In this document: positions 1 to 9,718 of the stretch, piece after piece
Layout: the number at the start of each line of letters is the position of its first letter
How positions within the stretch are numbered: position 1 is the stretch's first letter
NCBI GenBank assembly: GCA_963791545.1
Contig: CAWBSR010000003.1
Location: forward strand, 1-64,000
Direction: 5' to 3'
Length of the DNA stretch: 64,000 nucleotides
DNA from: JALYXV01 sp963791545
GTDB taxonomy: Bacteria > Actinomycetota > Acidimicrobiia > Acidimicrobiales > Palsa-688
Notes under the pieces: generated by a model
What the model saw: the letters and a program-made list of their open reading frames with translations, nothing else
Database searches by the model: none
Told to the model about the DNA's origin: nothing
Program-made: the position numbers and the translations under genes

Positions 1-399
1 GTCCACGCAGCCGTGGATGAAGTACGGCGTCGTCGGCGCCCCCGACGAGCAGGAGGGCAGCGTGGTGGGGGTACTCGACATCGTCGAGGACGTGGACGTC
101 GCACTTCCCGAGGGCACGGGAGGCACGGTGGTGACATCGTGGCCCCGGTGTCGGCCGCTCGCCGAAGTCGGGGGCGTGGCGACTGTTCCGTGAGGCACCG
201 TCGTCAGCGCCGGGACCGCCACAGTTGTCGGAACCGCGAAGCTCGGCGGGGTCGCCACGGTCGTGGGGACGGTCGGATGGGTCGTCGTTCCCGTGGTGGT
301 CTGGCCACCGCCGCAGGCCGCCAGACCCGCCAGCGTTCCCGCCACGAGGACGACTCGCCACCGGCCATTCAAACCGCCGGGCGCCCGATGATTTCCCAT
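1..399 (-). CDS. Lipoprotein, C-terminus beyond window
   Basis: An open frame with no stop runs from an ATG at 399 down to the first base of the window, so the gene is cut off. The first 133 residues begin with a basic stretch (GRWRVV), a hydrophobic segment and the lipobox LAAC (Cys29), so it is a predicted lipoprotein exported and anchored in the outer leaflet of the cell membrane. After the Cys comes a Thr/Pro/Ser-rich linker of about 80 residues, then the start of a folded part (SGAPTTPYFIHGC). The folded domain is mostly outside the window, so no function can be given. It is divergent from the lipoprotein gene at 547. Confidence 0.75.
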   Translation of the reverse strand, partial: MGNHRAPGGLNGRWRVVLVAGTLAGLAACGGGQTTTGTTTHPTVPTTVATPPSFAVPTTVAVPALTTVPHGTVATPPTSASGRHRGHDVTTVPPVPSGSATSTSSTMSSTPTTLPSCSSGAPTTPYFIHGCVD

Positions 400-546
400 G
401 ACGAAGACGGTACGGCCACCCGCCCGGTGGCGTTGAGAACCAGATCATTTCGGGTAGCAATTCCGCCGGAAGAACCTGAAATCCTGTGATTTGGCTGGCC
501 TGGCCTGACATCGCCGTTCGGTCGTGGCGGCGCGATCATCGTTGCC

Positions 547-1071
547 GTGCGACGGATACTCGTAGTGGCACTGGCGGGGGCGGTCGCGCTGGGGGGCGCG
601 GGATGCTCGACCCACCAGGCGGCGCGCGTCCAGTCGGCGGTGCCCGGCGGGCCCGACACCGCGGTACCGGTGGACGGAGGCTGCGGGATGACCCCGCTCT
701 ACCGGAGCCCGACTCCATCGTGGGCCGCCAGCGCCGGGATTCGGGGAGTGAACCGGCTGGCCCGGAGCGAACACGGAGACGCCCTGGCGGTACTGTTCTC
801 GCCGCTGAACGCGGGGCGGCCCACCAATCCCGCCAACAAGATCCTCTGGGTGGTTCGTCTGCCCCGCGACGGGTCTGCGCTCACGATTCGGGCCCACCCC
901 GTTGATTCCAGCTCGCCGGAGGTCACCTTGCGGGAGCCCGCCAACGCCGGCCCCGGTGAGATCTATCCGTCCATCGTCGACATGCCCGGCGCCGGCTGCT
1001 GGCACCTCGAGCTGCTCTGGAATCACCACTCCGACGCCATCGACCTTCGCTACGCCCCGGTGGGGGCCTGA
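547..1071 (+). CDS. Small secreted lipoprotein, unknown function
   Basis: This 174-residue protein starts with GTG and has a short basic n-region, a hydrophobic core and the lipobox GGAGC (Cys20), so it is predicted to be lipid-anchored on the outside of the membrane. The mature part is about 155 residues with four further Cys-poor beta-rich segments (ILWVVRLP, CWHLELLW) and no catalytic motif I recognise. A conserved GCG near residue 47 and a late GAGCW could form a disulfide. It stands alone, divergent from the lipoprotein at 399 and convergent with the surface protein ending at 1199. Function unknown. Confidence 0.75.
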   Translation: MRRILVVALAGAVALGGAGCSTHQAARVQSAVPGGPDTAVPVDGGCGMTPLYRSPTPSWAASAGIRGVNRLARSEHGDALAVLFSPLNAGRPTNPANKILWVVRLPRDGSALTIRAHPVDSSSPEVTLREPANAGPGEIYPSIVDMPGAGCWHLELLWNHHSDAIDLRYAPVGA

Positions 1072-1198
1072 TCGGCGGTATCGGGCGCCCTTGCACACGG
1101 CTGTGCACTTCCGGTCCGAGCGTAGGATTCTCGATTGGCCGCCTGCTGTTGTTGGCACACGGCCCGGGTAGCCAGCTCTTCCGCAGCTAGGCCGGGGG

Positions 1199-2440
1199 CT
1201 AGTTGGCGATGTGGTGCCAGTGACGCCGCACCACGAACAGGATCCCTCCGCCCAGCACGAACACGATCGGGAGACCCTCCACGGGGAGGGCGGGGACGAC
1301 AACCACGGTGGCGACATCGATGGGCGCAGTGTTCGTCGCCGAGGCGACCGTCGTGCCCACGTTGGACACGGAAACGCTGTTGGTGTAGTGACCTGGCGTC
1401 GTTGACGCGGTCACCTTGAAGTGAAACACGAGGGTGCCACCGGCAGGCACCGAAAATGATCCCGTCCACGTCAGCTGGCCACCAGCGACTGCGGGATCAG
1501 TCGTTATTCCCATAGTGGTCGATCCGGCAACATACGCGAACCCGGGGGCCAACGTGTCGATGATAGTTGTGACGGCGGCCGCCGCCGTGCCCGAGTTGCT
1601 CAGGGTGACGGTGTAGCCATCCCCAGCACCCGGGGTAATCGCCGCGGTGTCGGCGGTCTTAGTCACAGTGACGGCCGAGAACCCCCCGCCTCCGATGGTG
1701 GCGCCAAAGGCCGCGATGGTCTCCGCCTTGCCGGCACTGTCTTTTTCGAGCACGACGAACGGCGCCCCCGGAACCTCGAAGCTGCTGTGCGTGGCACAAC
1801 AGTTCGCCATGGTTTCGGTTATCCCCAGGGCGGCACCGGCAGGCGTGACCGTAAACGGCTCGGAGACCGCGGTCGCGGTGAGCGCAGGAAGGGGGACGAA
1901 GTTGTAGTACGTGCCCCGGTTATCGGCCCCAGTCAAGGCTAGGATCCCACCACCAGCATTGAAGAAGTCCTTGAAGTCGTTGGCGCGGGCGTTGATGTTG
2001 GCTTCCCCTGCAGCGGTGTTGTCGCAACCGCCGCAGGTCTCGTCTGAGGCCGTGACGATGGCGCTGAACTTGGCCGCCCCGGCCGCGGTGAACGCGGTGG
2101 CGTTGAAGGCGGTCGTGTTCGAGGGGTCGACGGCAGTCACCGGCGTTTCGCCGATCGCGGCCAGAGCCGAGGACAATTCGGTCCCCTGGTCCAAGGCCAG
2201 GATCGGCAGTGTCGAGCCGTTCCTAACCTTGTCAACAAGAATTTTCAGATAGGCGCACTCGTTGGTGTCACCGCCTGAGCAGTGAAGGTCCATGTCATGG
2301 CCGGTAGCCACAAAGTTGGCCCCGGTGGCGGCCGCCGCCGAGGCGACATGACCGAGGGTCGTGATCGTTGCGGCGGCGCAGACAACGAGAGCGCAGACCG
2401 CACGGACTCGGCGCCATCTGGCCCCAACGCCAACGCGCAT
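1199..2440 (-). CDS. Secreted surface protein, DUF11 repeat, LPVEGLPI tail
   Basis: This is a 413-residue exported protein. A signal peptide (about residues 1-38) is followed by a domain of about 210 residues opening with ATGHDMDLH and rich in Cys pairs (CSGG, ETCGGC, NCC), which resembles glutamine-amidotransferase/ThuA-like folds only loosely. Residues about 255-375 form one DUF11-type beta-sandwich repeat (VTVTKTADTA, YTVTLSNSG). The C-terminus is sorting-like: VVPALPVEGLPI, a transmembrane stretch, then RRHWHH. The ATG start has AGGAG 6 nt upstream. The tail closely resembles that of the protein at 46222-47193, which sits beside an exosortase-like gene, so shared anchoring is inferred. 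Confidence 0.8.
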   Translation of the reverse strand: MRVGVGARWRRVRAVCALVVCAAATITTLGHVASAAAATGANFVATGHDMDLHCSGGDTNECAYLKILVDKVRNGSTLPILALDQGTELSSALAAIGETPVTAVDPSNTTAFNATAFTAAGAAKFSAIVTASDETCGGCDNTAAGEANINARANDFKDFFNAGGGILALTGADNRGTYYNFVPLPALTATAVSEPFTVTPAGAALGITETMANCCATHSSFEVPGAPFVVLEKDSAGKAETIAAFGATIGGGGFSAVTVTKTADTAAITPGAGDGYTVTLSNSGTAAAAVTTIIDTLAPGFAYVAGSTTMGITTDPAVAGGQLTWTGSFSVPAGGTLVFHFKVTASTTPGHYTNSVSVSNVGTTVASATNTAPIDVATVVVVPALPVEGLPIVFVLGGGILFVVRRHWHHIAN

Positions 2441-2638
2441 CTAGGCTCCTGTCCCGCGTAGGTTGTCCTCTTGGCGGGAACAGTAGGAATCGCCGCTTGC
2501 GTTGTCAAGAATCGGTGGTGCCGATGACTCCGGCCAGGGATCCATCGAGGTCGGTGACCGCAGGCGGGCACAGGGTGTGGGCGGGGCGGCTGCATCTCCA
2601 CCCGGAGAGGGAGGTCATACCGCCCCTTCCGGGGGCGG

Positions 2639-3907
2639 TCAGGAAAGGAGGCGGGCGATGGCGTGCAGCAGCAACCCGGCGGCCGCTCCCATGACGGTGC
2701 CGTTGATACGCACGTATTGCAGGTCAGGTCCCAGCAAGAGCTCCAGCCGGCTGGCCGTCTCCTCGGCGTCCCAGCGGGCGATGGTCGAGCTCACCATGCG
2801 GGAGATCTCGCCGTTGAAGTGCTCGGCCACGTAGCAGATCGCCGATTCAATCGATCCCTCGACCTTGGCATTGAGCGCCTGATCTTCCTGGAGGCGGTGC
2901 CCGAGGCCGACGATCATCGTCATCATGCGCTGCTGCAGCGTCGAGGTCGGGTCGGACGCCTGCGCCTGCAAGTGGCGCTTCAGGTCGGCCCAGAGGCCCG
3001 CGATCCAGGTCCGCACCTCGGGGCGAGCCAGGACGTCATGCTTGATCTTCTCGCCCCGTTCCAGAAGTTTCGGTGAGGTCTCGAGGTCGATGGTGAGTTG
3101 CGCCACCCGGGATTTGAGTTGTTGGCGCAAATCGTGGTCGTGGTCGGCTTCCATCTGCTTCAGGACCGAGGTAACCCCATCGAGGACCCGATCGAAGAGC
3201 TTGTGATCGATCACCGAGGGCATCCACCGCCGGGACCGTTTGCTCAGATGTTGGCGTAGCTCGTCGCGGTTCTCCTCGATGTAGCTGTTCAGTCCCTGCA
3301 GCCCTTTGTCGAGTAGGAGATCGAGCTCGCCGTTGTTCGTCGCGATCCGCAGGGCATGGCCGGCCAGCGGCGCCAGGGGTACGGCGTCGACGAGTTGGTA
3401 CAGCCATCCTTCGATCGCGTGGTGGACGTCTTCGTCGTGCAAGAGGTCGGTGACCGCCACGATGGCGTCAGCCACCTCCACCGCGGTGCGAGCCGCGTTG
3501 GCGGGCTCGGCCAGCCAGCCAGCCACGGAATCGACCAACCGGGCCGCCCGAACCCGTTCGATAATGAGCTCGGGGGTGACAAAGCTCTCCTGGATGAACT
3601 CTCCCAGAGTCTTGGCGAACTGGTCCTTCCGTTCGACGACTATCGCGGTGTGAGGAATGGGCAGTCCCAGCGGACGCCGGAAGAGGGCAGTCACCGCGAA
3701 CCAGTCGGCCAGTCCCCCGACCATCGAAGCCACCGCGGTGGCCTGGGCATAGGCGGCCCAGCCTGAGGTGCCACCCCAGACCGAGACCACGATGAAGAAG
3801 ACGGTCACCATGGCCAGCAGCGCCGAGGCCCGCCGCTTGGTCAGGACCAGCTGGCGCCGTCGGACCTGCTCCGAACGAGAAATTGGCAGGGCGGCGGTGG
3901 CGGACAT
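2639..3907 (-). CDS. DUF445 family membrane protein (YjiN-like)
   Basis: The 422-residue protein has the DUF445 layout: an N-terminal hydrophobic pair (about residues 27-80) containing the typical GGLADWFAVTALFRRPLG motif, a long helical soluble part and a C-terminal transmembrane segment (VMGAAAGLLLHAIARLL). Family members are inner-membrane proteins of unknown function. ATG 3907 is chosen over a TTG two codons upstream. A G+C-rich hairpin, ACCGCCCC with GGGGCGGT at 2619-2639, overlaps the stop codon and could end transcription. The 198 bp downstream to the surface-protein start hold no gene. Confidence 0.85.
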   Translation of the reverse strand: MSATAALPISRSEQVRRRQLVLTKRRASALLAMVTVFFIVVSVWGGTSGWAAYAQATAVASMVGGLADWFAVTALFRRPLGLPIPHTAIVVERKDQFAKTLGEFIQESFVTPELIIERVRAARLVDSVAGWLAEPANAARTAVEVADAIVAVTDLLHDEDVHHAIEGWLYQLVDAVPLAPLAGHALRIATNNGELDLLLDKGLQGLNSYIEENRDELRQHLSKRSRRWMPSVIDHKLFDRVLDGVTSVLKQMEADHDHDLRQQLKSRVAQLTIDLETSPKLLERGEKIKHDVLARPEVRTWIAGLWADLKRHLQAQASDPTSTLQQRMMTMIVGLGHRLQEDQALNAKVEGSIESAICYVAEHFNGEISRMVSSTIARWDAEETASRLELLLGPDLQYVRINGTVMGAAAGLLLHAIARLLS

Positions 3908-4030
3908 GACCAAGGTCTACCCGCAGGCCGCCGATGCACGGTGGTCATCGGGCAAACTTGTCGAACTGGACAGGGCGCTCGCGGTCGACGTCAGCGCGCC
4001 CGGGATCGCCGGGAAGGAGGTGAACCTGCC

Positions 4031-5011
4031 ATCGCCGAGCTGACCCTGGCCGCCCGGCTGATCCTGGCCGCAGTATTCGCGGTGGCAGGGATCGCCAAGC
4101 TGATCGACCGAGATGGGGCCCGCGATGCGACGCGGGCCTTCTCGGTGCCCGGGCCACTCGCGGCGCCGGTCGCGGCGGTACTCCCAGTGGCGGAACTGGC
4201 CGTGGCCACGGCGGTGTTGATCAGCCCGGCCGCGGTCGCAGGAGCCGTCGGTGCCCTCCTGCTACTGGCGATGTTTGTAACCGGGATCGCCACCAACCTG
4301 GCCCGAGGTCGACAGCCCGACTGCCGGTGTTTCGGCCAGATCCACTCAGCGCCGGTCTCGTGGAAGACGCTGGCCCGCAATGGCGCCCTGGCCGCGGTGG
4401 CGGTCCTGGTCGTGGCCCAAGGCCCGGGCGCCGGCCTCGGCGCCTGGTCGTCGGGCCTGAGTGGGACCGAGTGGTTGGCGCTGGCGGTCGCCATGGTGCT
4501 GGCGGTGGCCGTGATTTTGGGAGGGTCGGCCGTGCGGGACCGGCGCCGCCGCGGGCGCGTCGGGGGACCGGCAACCCCCGTTCCCCCCTCGAGCACCGGC
4601 CTCGCGGTGGGCACGCCGGCACCCCATTTCTCGCTCCCTGATAGCGGGGGCCAGCGGGTCTCGTTGGACACCTTGCTCGCAGGAGGCCGGCCCGTCGTGC
4701 TGGTCTTCATCCATGAGGACTGTGGGGCCTGCCGCGCCTTGCTGGCCGACGTCGGGGCGTGGCAGGCGGATCACAGGACCGAGATCACCGTGGCCGTCAT
4801 CGCCCGGGGCCCAGTCGAGGTGGCCGGCCTGGTAAACGTGCTGCTGGCGGCGGGCGACAGCGTCGCCCGCGCCTATCGGGCGATCGGGCTTCCCAGTGCG
4901 GTGTTGATCGGCGCTGACGCGGCGGTGGCCAGCCCGCTCATCGTCGGTGCCGATCCCATCCGGGCCCTGGTGCAGTCAGTTCTCCCGGGCTCTACCCGCA
5001 CCCCGGTTTGA
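4031..5011 (+). CDS. MauE-like membrane protein fused to thioredoxin-like domain
   Basis: The protein has an N-terminal DoxX/MauE-type four-helix membrane domain (LTLAARLILAAVFAVAGIAK onward, with the Cys motif PDCRCFGQ) and a C-terminal extracytoplasmic thioredoxin/AhpC-like domain with a CGAC redox site (HEDCGACRALL). MauE-type proteins support disulfide formation in exported proteins, so a role in envelope thiol-disulfide exchange is inferred. The start is uncertain: a strong AAGGAGG at 4014-4020 lies 10 nt before an ATC at 4031, and no ATG or GTG is available in frame there; the nearest in-frame GTG is at 3941, preceding an Arg-rich, unlikely N-terminus, and CTG 4040 is another option. 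Confidence 0.75.
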   Translation: MAELTLAARLILAAVFAVAGIAKLIDRDGARDATRAFSVPGPLAAPVAAVLPVAELAVATAVLISPAAVAGAVGALLLLAMFVTGIATNLARGRQPDCRCFGQIHSAPVSWKTLARNGALAAVAVLVVAQGPGAGLGAWSSGLSGTEWLALAVAMVLAVAVILGGSAVRDRRRRGRVGGPATPVPPSSTGLAVGTPAPHFSLPDSGGQRVSLDTLLAGGRPVVLVFIHEDCGACRALLADVGAWQADHRTEITVAVIARGPVEVAGLVNVLLAAGDSVARAYRAIGLPSAVLIGADAAVASPLIVGADPIRALVQSVLPGSTRTPV

Positions 5012-5049
5012 ATCAGCTCGCCGAGGGTAGGACTAATTAGTTGGGACGC

Positions 5050-5091
5050 TTTTCCCCTGGTTGTCCCCACGTTATCCACAAGTGGGGAAAA
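5050..5091. terminator. Bidirectional hairpin between convergent genes
   Basis: Nested inverted repeats lie in the 82-bp gap between two convergent genes: TTTTCCCC (5050-5057) with GGGGAAAA (5084-5091), and TCCCCAC (5064-5070) with GTGGGGA (5082-5088). Each arm carries a T or A run, so it could terminate from both sides. The 11-nt loop contains TTATCCACA (5072-5080), a perfect match to the DnaA-box consensus. Confidence 0.55.
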
Positions 5092-5093
5092 CC

Positions 5094-6092
5094 TCAGATG
5101 GGGATGGGGAAACACCGGTCGGCCAGCTGGCCGAAGGCGTAGGCGGGGTAGTAGCCGTGCACCATGGCCCGGCACTGCTCGCTCCACGCCAGGGCCTGGG
5201 GCGTCGCGATGCGGTGGCTTATCTGCAGGATGCCGCCCTCGAAGACCCGGTATTCGGCCCAGGTGCCCGGGAAGTCCTTGACGCAGGCGACCTCAACCCA
5301 GGGGACCTCGCCCGTCGAGGGAAAGCGCCGGGCCCGGTTGCGATGGGTGTGGCCGGCGAAGTAGCCGACCAGTGAGGGGCGCCGGGCCACCACCTCGACG
5401 AGAGCCTCGGAATCATCGGGATGGATACCGAAATAGGTGTCGGGCCGCGCCCGGGACCCGGGCTGCCAGCAGTGGTGATGACCGAAGACCAGCACCGGGC
5501 GATCGGCTTCGGCTCCCAGTTGGTCGAGCCAGTCCAGCTGGTGGCGGTCCAGGCGGCCGCTGGCCAGGCCGGCCACCGCGGTGTCGACCACGGCCAGGAT
5601 CACCCCGGGCAGCTCGACGCGCAGGGGCCCGGTGGCGGGGACGGTGGTGTCATGGTTGCCCCGGACCCACCACAGGCGATCGCCGAAGGCGGCCTGGTAC
5701 ATGGCCAGGAACCCGGCCATCTCCTCGTCCCGGCCGGCGTCGGTCAGGTCGCCCTTGGCGATCACGGCGTCGGGAGACAGGGCCGCCATTTCCGCGACCG
5801 CCCCCCGATTCATGACATCGGGGTACGGGTCCTGGCCCGTCTCGGAGTGGAGAACAGGCCCGATGTCGATCCCCGGGACGTCCAGCCGGCCACAGTCGGT
5901 CTCGCCGAAATGCAGGTCGTTGACAGTCGTAACAGTGGCCAGGCGTTCGCCCGGCGGCCGGGGCAGGGTCTCGAACTCCACCCCGTCGTGGGAGTAACGG
6001 GTGGACGGATTGAGGGCGTGCAGCCGGATGGCCCGGGGCCCGTCGAAAATGACGGCCTCATCGTCGGCGACCGTCGTCAGCTCAAGCGCCAC
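5094..6092 (-). CDS. Calcineurin-like metallophosphoesterase
   Basis: The 332-residue cytoplasmic protein carries the full metallophosphoesterase metal-ligand set in order: NDLHFGE (about residue 59), KGDLTD (about 113), RGNHD (about 145), FGHHH (about 204) and GHTHRN (about 250). This arrangement is that of the CpdA/Icc class III cyclic-nucleotide phosphodiesterases and related purple-type phosphatases. Substrate cannot be told from sequence. It has about 50 extra residues before the first motif. The gene lies just upstream (same strand) of nothing obviously related; the carboxylase epsilon subunit follows 16 bp beyond its start on the same strand. Confidence 0.85.
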   Translation of the reverse strand: MALELTTVADDEAVIFDGPRAIRLHALNPSTRYSHDGVEFETLPRPPGERLATVTTVNDLHFGETDCGRLDVPGIDIGPVLHSETGQDPYPDVMNRGAVAEMAALSPDAVIAKGDLTDAGRDEEMAGFLAMYQAAFGDRLWWVRGNHDTTVPATGPLRVELPGVILAVVDTAVAGLASGRLDRHQLDWLDQLGAEADRPVLVFGHHHCWQPGSRARPDTYFGIHPDDSEALVEVVARRPSLVGYFAGHTHRNRARRFPSTGEVPWVEVACVKDFPGTWAEYRVFEGGILQISHRIATPQALAWSEQCRAMVHGYYPAYAFGQLADRCFPIPI

Positions 6093-6108
6093 GTTTTCCC
6101 CACCCTGG

Positions 6109-6281
6109 CTAGCGAAGCCACGGCCGCTCGCGCCGCGCCGGAGCCGGGCGGGCCCACCAGCGTCCCGAGAAGCGCCAGCGGTTCGGCGACTGAGCGGCCG
6201 GGGACGGTTCCGGTGGCGGCCGGGGCCACGACACTTCGACGGCGGCCATGATGGCCGCCATCTCCTCGTCGGTCGGGTCCC

Positions 6282-6285
<4 letters not shown>
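6109..6285 (-). CDS. Acyl-CoA carboxylase epsilon subunit
   Basis: This 58-residue protein is too short for most gene callers but has the look of actinobacterial AccE/PccE: an acidic helix DPTDEEMAAIMAAV near the N-terminus and a Trp/Arg-rich end (NRWRFSGRWW). Epsilon subunits bind the carboxyltransferase beta subunit and stimulate the holoenzyme. A TTG start overlaps the beta-subunit stop (TTGA, 6282-6285), so translation is likely coupled; an ATG preceded by GAGGAG at 6261 is an alternative that would remove eight residues. Its place directly after the beta gene is the usual one. Confidence 0.75.
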
Positions 6286-7838
<1,553 letters not shown>

Positions 7839-7902
7839 CGCCTCGCCAGGCTATAGGCGGCGGCCGGCGGGTCGGGAGTCGTGGTGGGGGCAGACTGCGG
7901 CG

Positions 7903-8613
7903 GTGCCTCCGCTGCCCCCGATCGAGCCGCCACCCAGCCGGTGGTTGTTCCCCGACGACGTGGAGGTGATCGCGGCCACCGTGGCGGCGGCCGCGGAGGA
8001 CGAGGTGGTGGGAGTCGGCGCCGACCTGGAGCCGGGCACCATCCTGGCGGCCTATCGCCACGGTCTGTTCCCGATGCCCGTGCGGCGAGGGCTCACGGCC
8101 TGGTGGTCGCCTGACCCCCGTGGCGTCATTCCCCTCGACGCCGGCGACGGCCTCCTCGTCAGTCGCTCCCTCCGCAAGGCGTGCGCCCGGTATCAGATCC
8201 GGGTGGACACCGCCTTCGACGAGGTCCTGGACGCGTGCGCGGACCGGCGGCGCCCCGGGGCGTGGATCAGCAAGGACATCAAGCGGGCCTACCAGCGCCT
8301 CCATCAACTCGGCTGGGTGCACAGCGTGGAGGCGTGGTCGCCCGAAGGCCAGTTGGCCGGCGGCCTGTATGGGGTCGCCGTCGGCGGGCTCTTCGCCGGG
8401 GAGTCGATGTTCCACCGCCAGACGGACGCGTCGAAGGTGGCCCTGGTGGCCTTGGTCGAACGGCTCCGGCGCGGCGGAGCCCGACTACTCGACGTGCAAT
8501 GGGTGACGCCCCACCTGGCGTCGCTTGGGGCGGTGGCGATTCCCCGGGCCGAGTACCACCGGCGCCTGGCGGAAGCGCTGGACTTCCCACGGGCGAGCGC
8601 CTGGGAGAGGTAG
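7903..8613 (+). CDS. aat: Leucyl/phenylalanyl-tRNA--protein transferase
   Basis: This 236-residue protein moves Leu or Phe from tRNA to N-terminal Arg/Lys of proteins, marking them for ClpS-Clp degradation (N-end rule). Family hallmarks are present: the N-terminal FPDD, the GADLEPGTILAAYRHGLFPMP block, WWSPDPRGVIP, SVEAW.. and GGLYGVAVGGLFAGESMFH, then a C-terminal LLDVQWVTPHLASLGA. GTG 7903 is chosen because the conserved region begins about 12 residues later and upstream in-frame starts would overlap the divergent carboxylase gene. It is convergent with the exonuclease gene. Confidence 0.93.
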   Translation: MPPLPPIEPPPSRWLFPDDVEVIAATVAAAAEDEVVGVGADLEPGTILAAYRHGLFPMPVRRGLTAWWSPDPRGVIPLDAGDGLLVSRSLRKACARYQIRVDTAFDEVLDACADRRRPGAWISKDIKRAYQRLHQLGWVHSVEAWSPEGQLAGGLYGVAVGGLFAGESMFHRQTDASKVALVALVERLRRGGARLLDVQWVTPHLASLGAVAIPRAEYHRRLAEALDFPRASAWER

Positions 8614-8660
8614 GGACCTGGGGACGTTCGGCCGGCATTTCTTGGCAGGAACTGTTCCCG

Positions 8661-9551
8661 TCACGCCCTCGACAGCCCCCGCTTCTCAGCCAGGCGCTCG
8701 GCCCGCCCGGCCAGGGGGACAGCGTCGATGCGCTCGCACACCGCGGCGAAGTCGGCCGTGGGCCCGGCCCAGCGCAGGTCGTCGACGTCGCCGAGGAGCG
8801 AGCGGTCGATGCGCAGCGTGGCCAGGTCCTTGAACAGCAGAGCCAGGTCCCGTCCCTTGGCCAGCGTGGCCGCCAGGGCGGGGCCACCCCTGACCGACAC
8901 CTCCCAATCCGAACCGCGGTCGGGAATCTGCTCGATCGTCCCGTAGCGGGCCAGGACGGTGGCGGCGGACTTGGGCCCCCACCCGCTCATCCCCGGAAAG
9001 CCGTCCGAGGAGTCGCCCACCAGCGCCAGGTAGTCCGGGATCGAGGATGGCGAGACGCCGAACTTGGCGGTGACGGCGGCCTCGTCAAGCACCAGCCGCT
9101 TCCGCCGGTCCAACTGGACCACCCGGCCGTCGACGACGCATTGCCCGAGGTCCTTGTCCGGCGTGCAGATCACCACCTGGTCCACGCTGGGGTCGTCGGC
9201 GGCCACCGCGGCCGCGGAAGCCAGGGCGTCGTCGGCCTCCAGTTGGACCATGGCCCAGACGGGCACCCCCATGGCCTCGAGCGCCACTTCGAGCAGGCCA
9301 AATTGACCGATCAGGTCGGGCGCCACGCCGGCCGAGGACTTGTACCCCGGCCACAGGCCATTGCGAAAGGACTCGATGACATGGTCGGTCGCCACCCCGA
9401 GATGGGTCGCTCCCTCTTCCAGGATTCCGAGTACCGACCCGAGGACGGCGCGGGTGGCCGCAACCTCGGCGCCGTCCTTGGTACGGTGTGGCGGAACGCC
9501 GAAGTAGTGGCGAAACAACTCGTAGGTGCCGTCGACCAGGAAGACCCTCAT
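8661..9551 (-). CDS. 5'-3' exonuclease (Pol I N-domain/FEN family)
   Basis: The 296-residue protein is a stand-alone relative of the DNA polymerase I 5'-nuclease domain, which removes RNA primers and 5' flaps. Acidic metal ligands are visible in order: FLVDGTY (Asp7), LEADDALAS, CTPDKDLGQ and GDSSDGFPG, followed by a helix-three-turn-helix DNA-binding segment (GWGPKSAATVLARYGTIEQI). Size fits the family. It is transcribed away from the NlpC/P60 gene and ends convergent with aat, 47 bp apart. Confidence 0.92.
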   Translation of the reverse strand: MRVFLVDGTYELFRHYFGVPPHRTKDGAEVAATRAVLGSVLGILEEGATHLGVATDHVIESFRNGLWPGYKSSAGVAPDLIGQFGLLEVALEAMGVPVWAMVQLEADDALASAAAVAADDPSVDQVVICTPDKDLGQCVVDGRVVQLDRRKRLVLDEAAVTAKFGVSPSSIPDYLALVGDSSDGFPGMSGWGPKSAATVLARYGTIEQIPDRGSDWEVSVRGGPALAATLAKGRDLALLFKDLATLRIDRSLLGDVDDLRWAGPTADFAAVCERIDAVPLAGRAERLAEKRGLSRA

Positions 9552-9718
9552 GGCGTCAGCTTGACAGCGTCAGGACGAGATCGAGCCCCCGACGCAGGGG
9601 CGGACGACGGTGGACCGCACCGGGCCGTCGGGACTGGGAATCACACCCGGTCATATTCTGCTCGCCCACTCTCAATAACCCCAATAGTCACTCCAAGCAC
9701 TTGACTCGCACCAGTTAC

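Noticed and set aside
13..489. Plus-strand Arg-rich open frame at the window start
   Set aside because: Composition is that of an antisense shadow; the minus frame over 1-399 has a signal peptide and lipobox.
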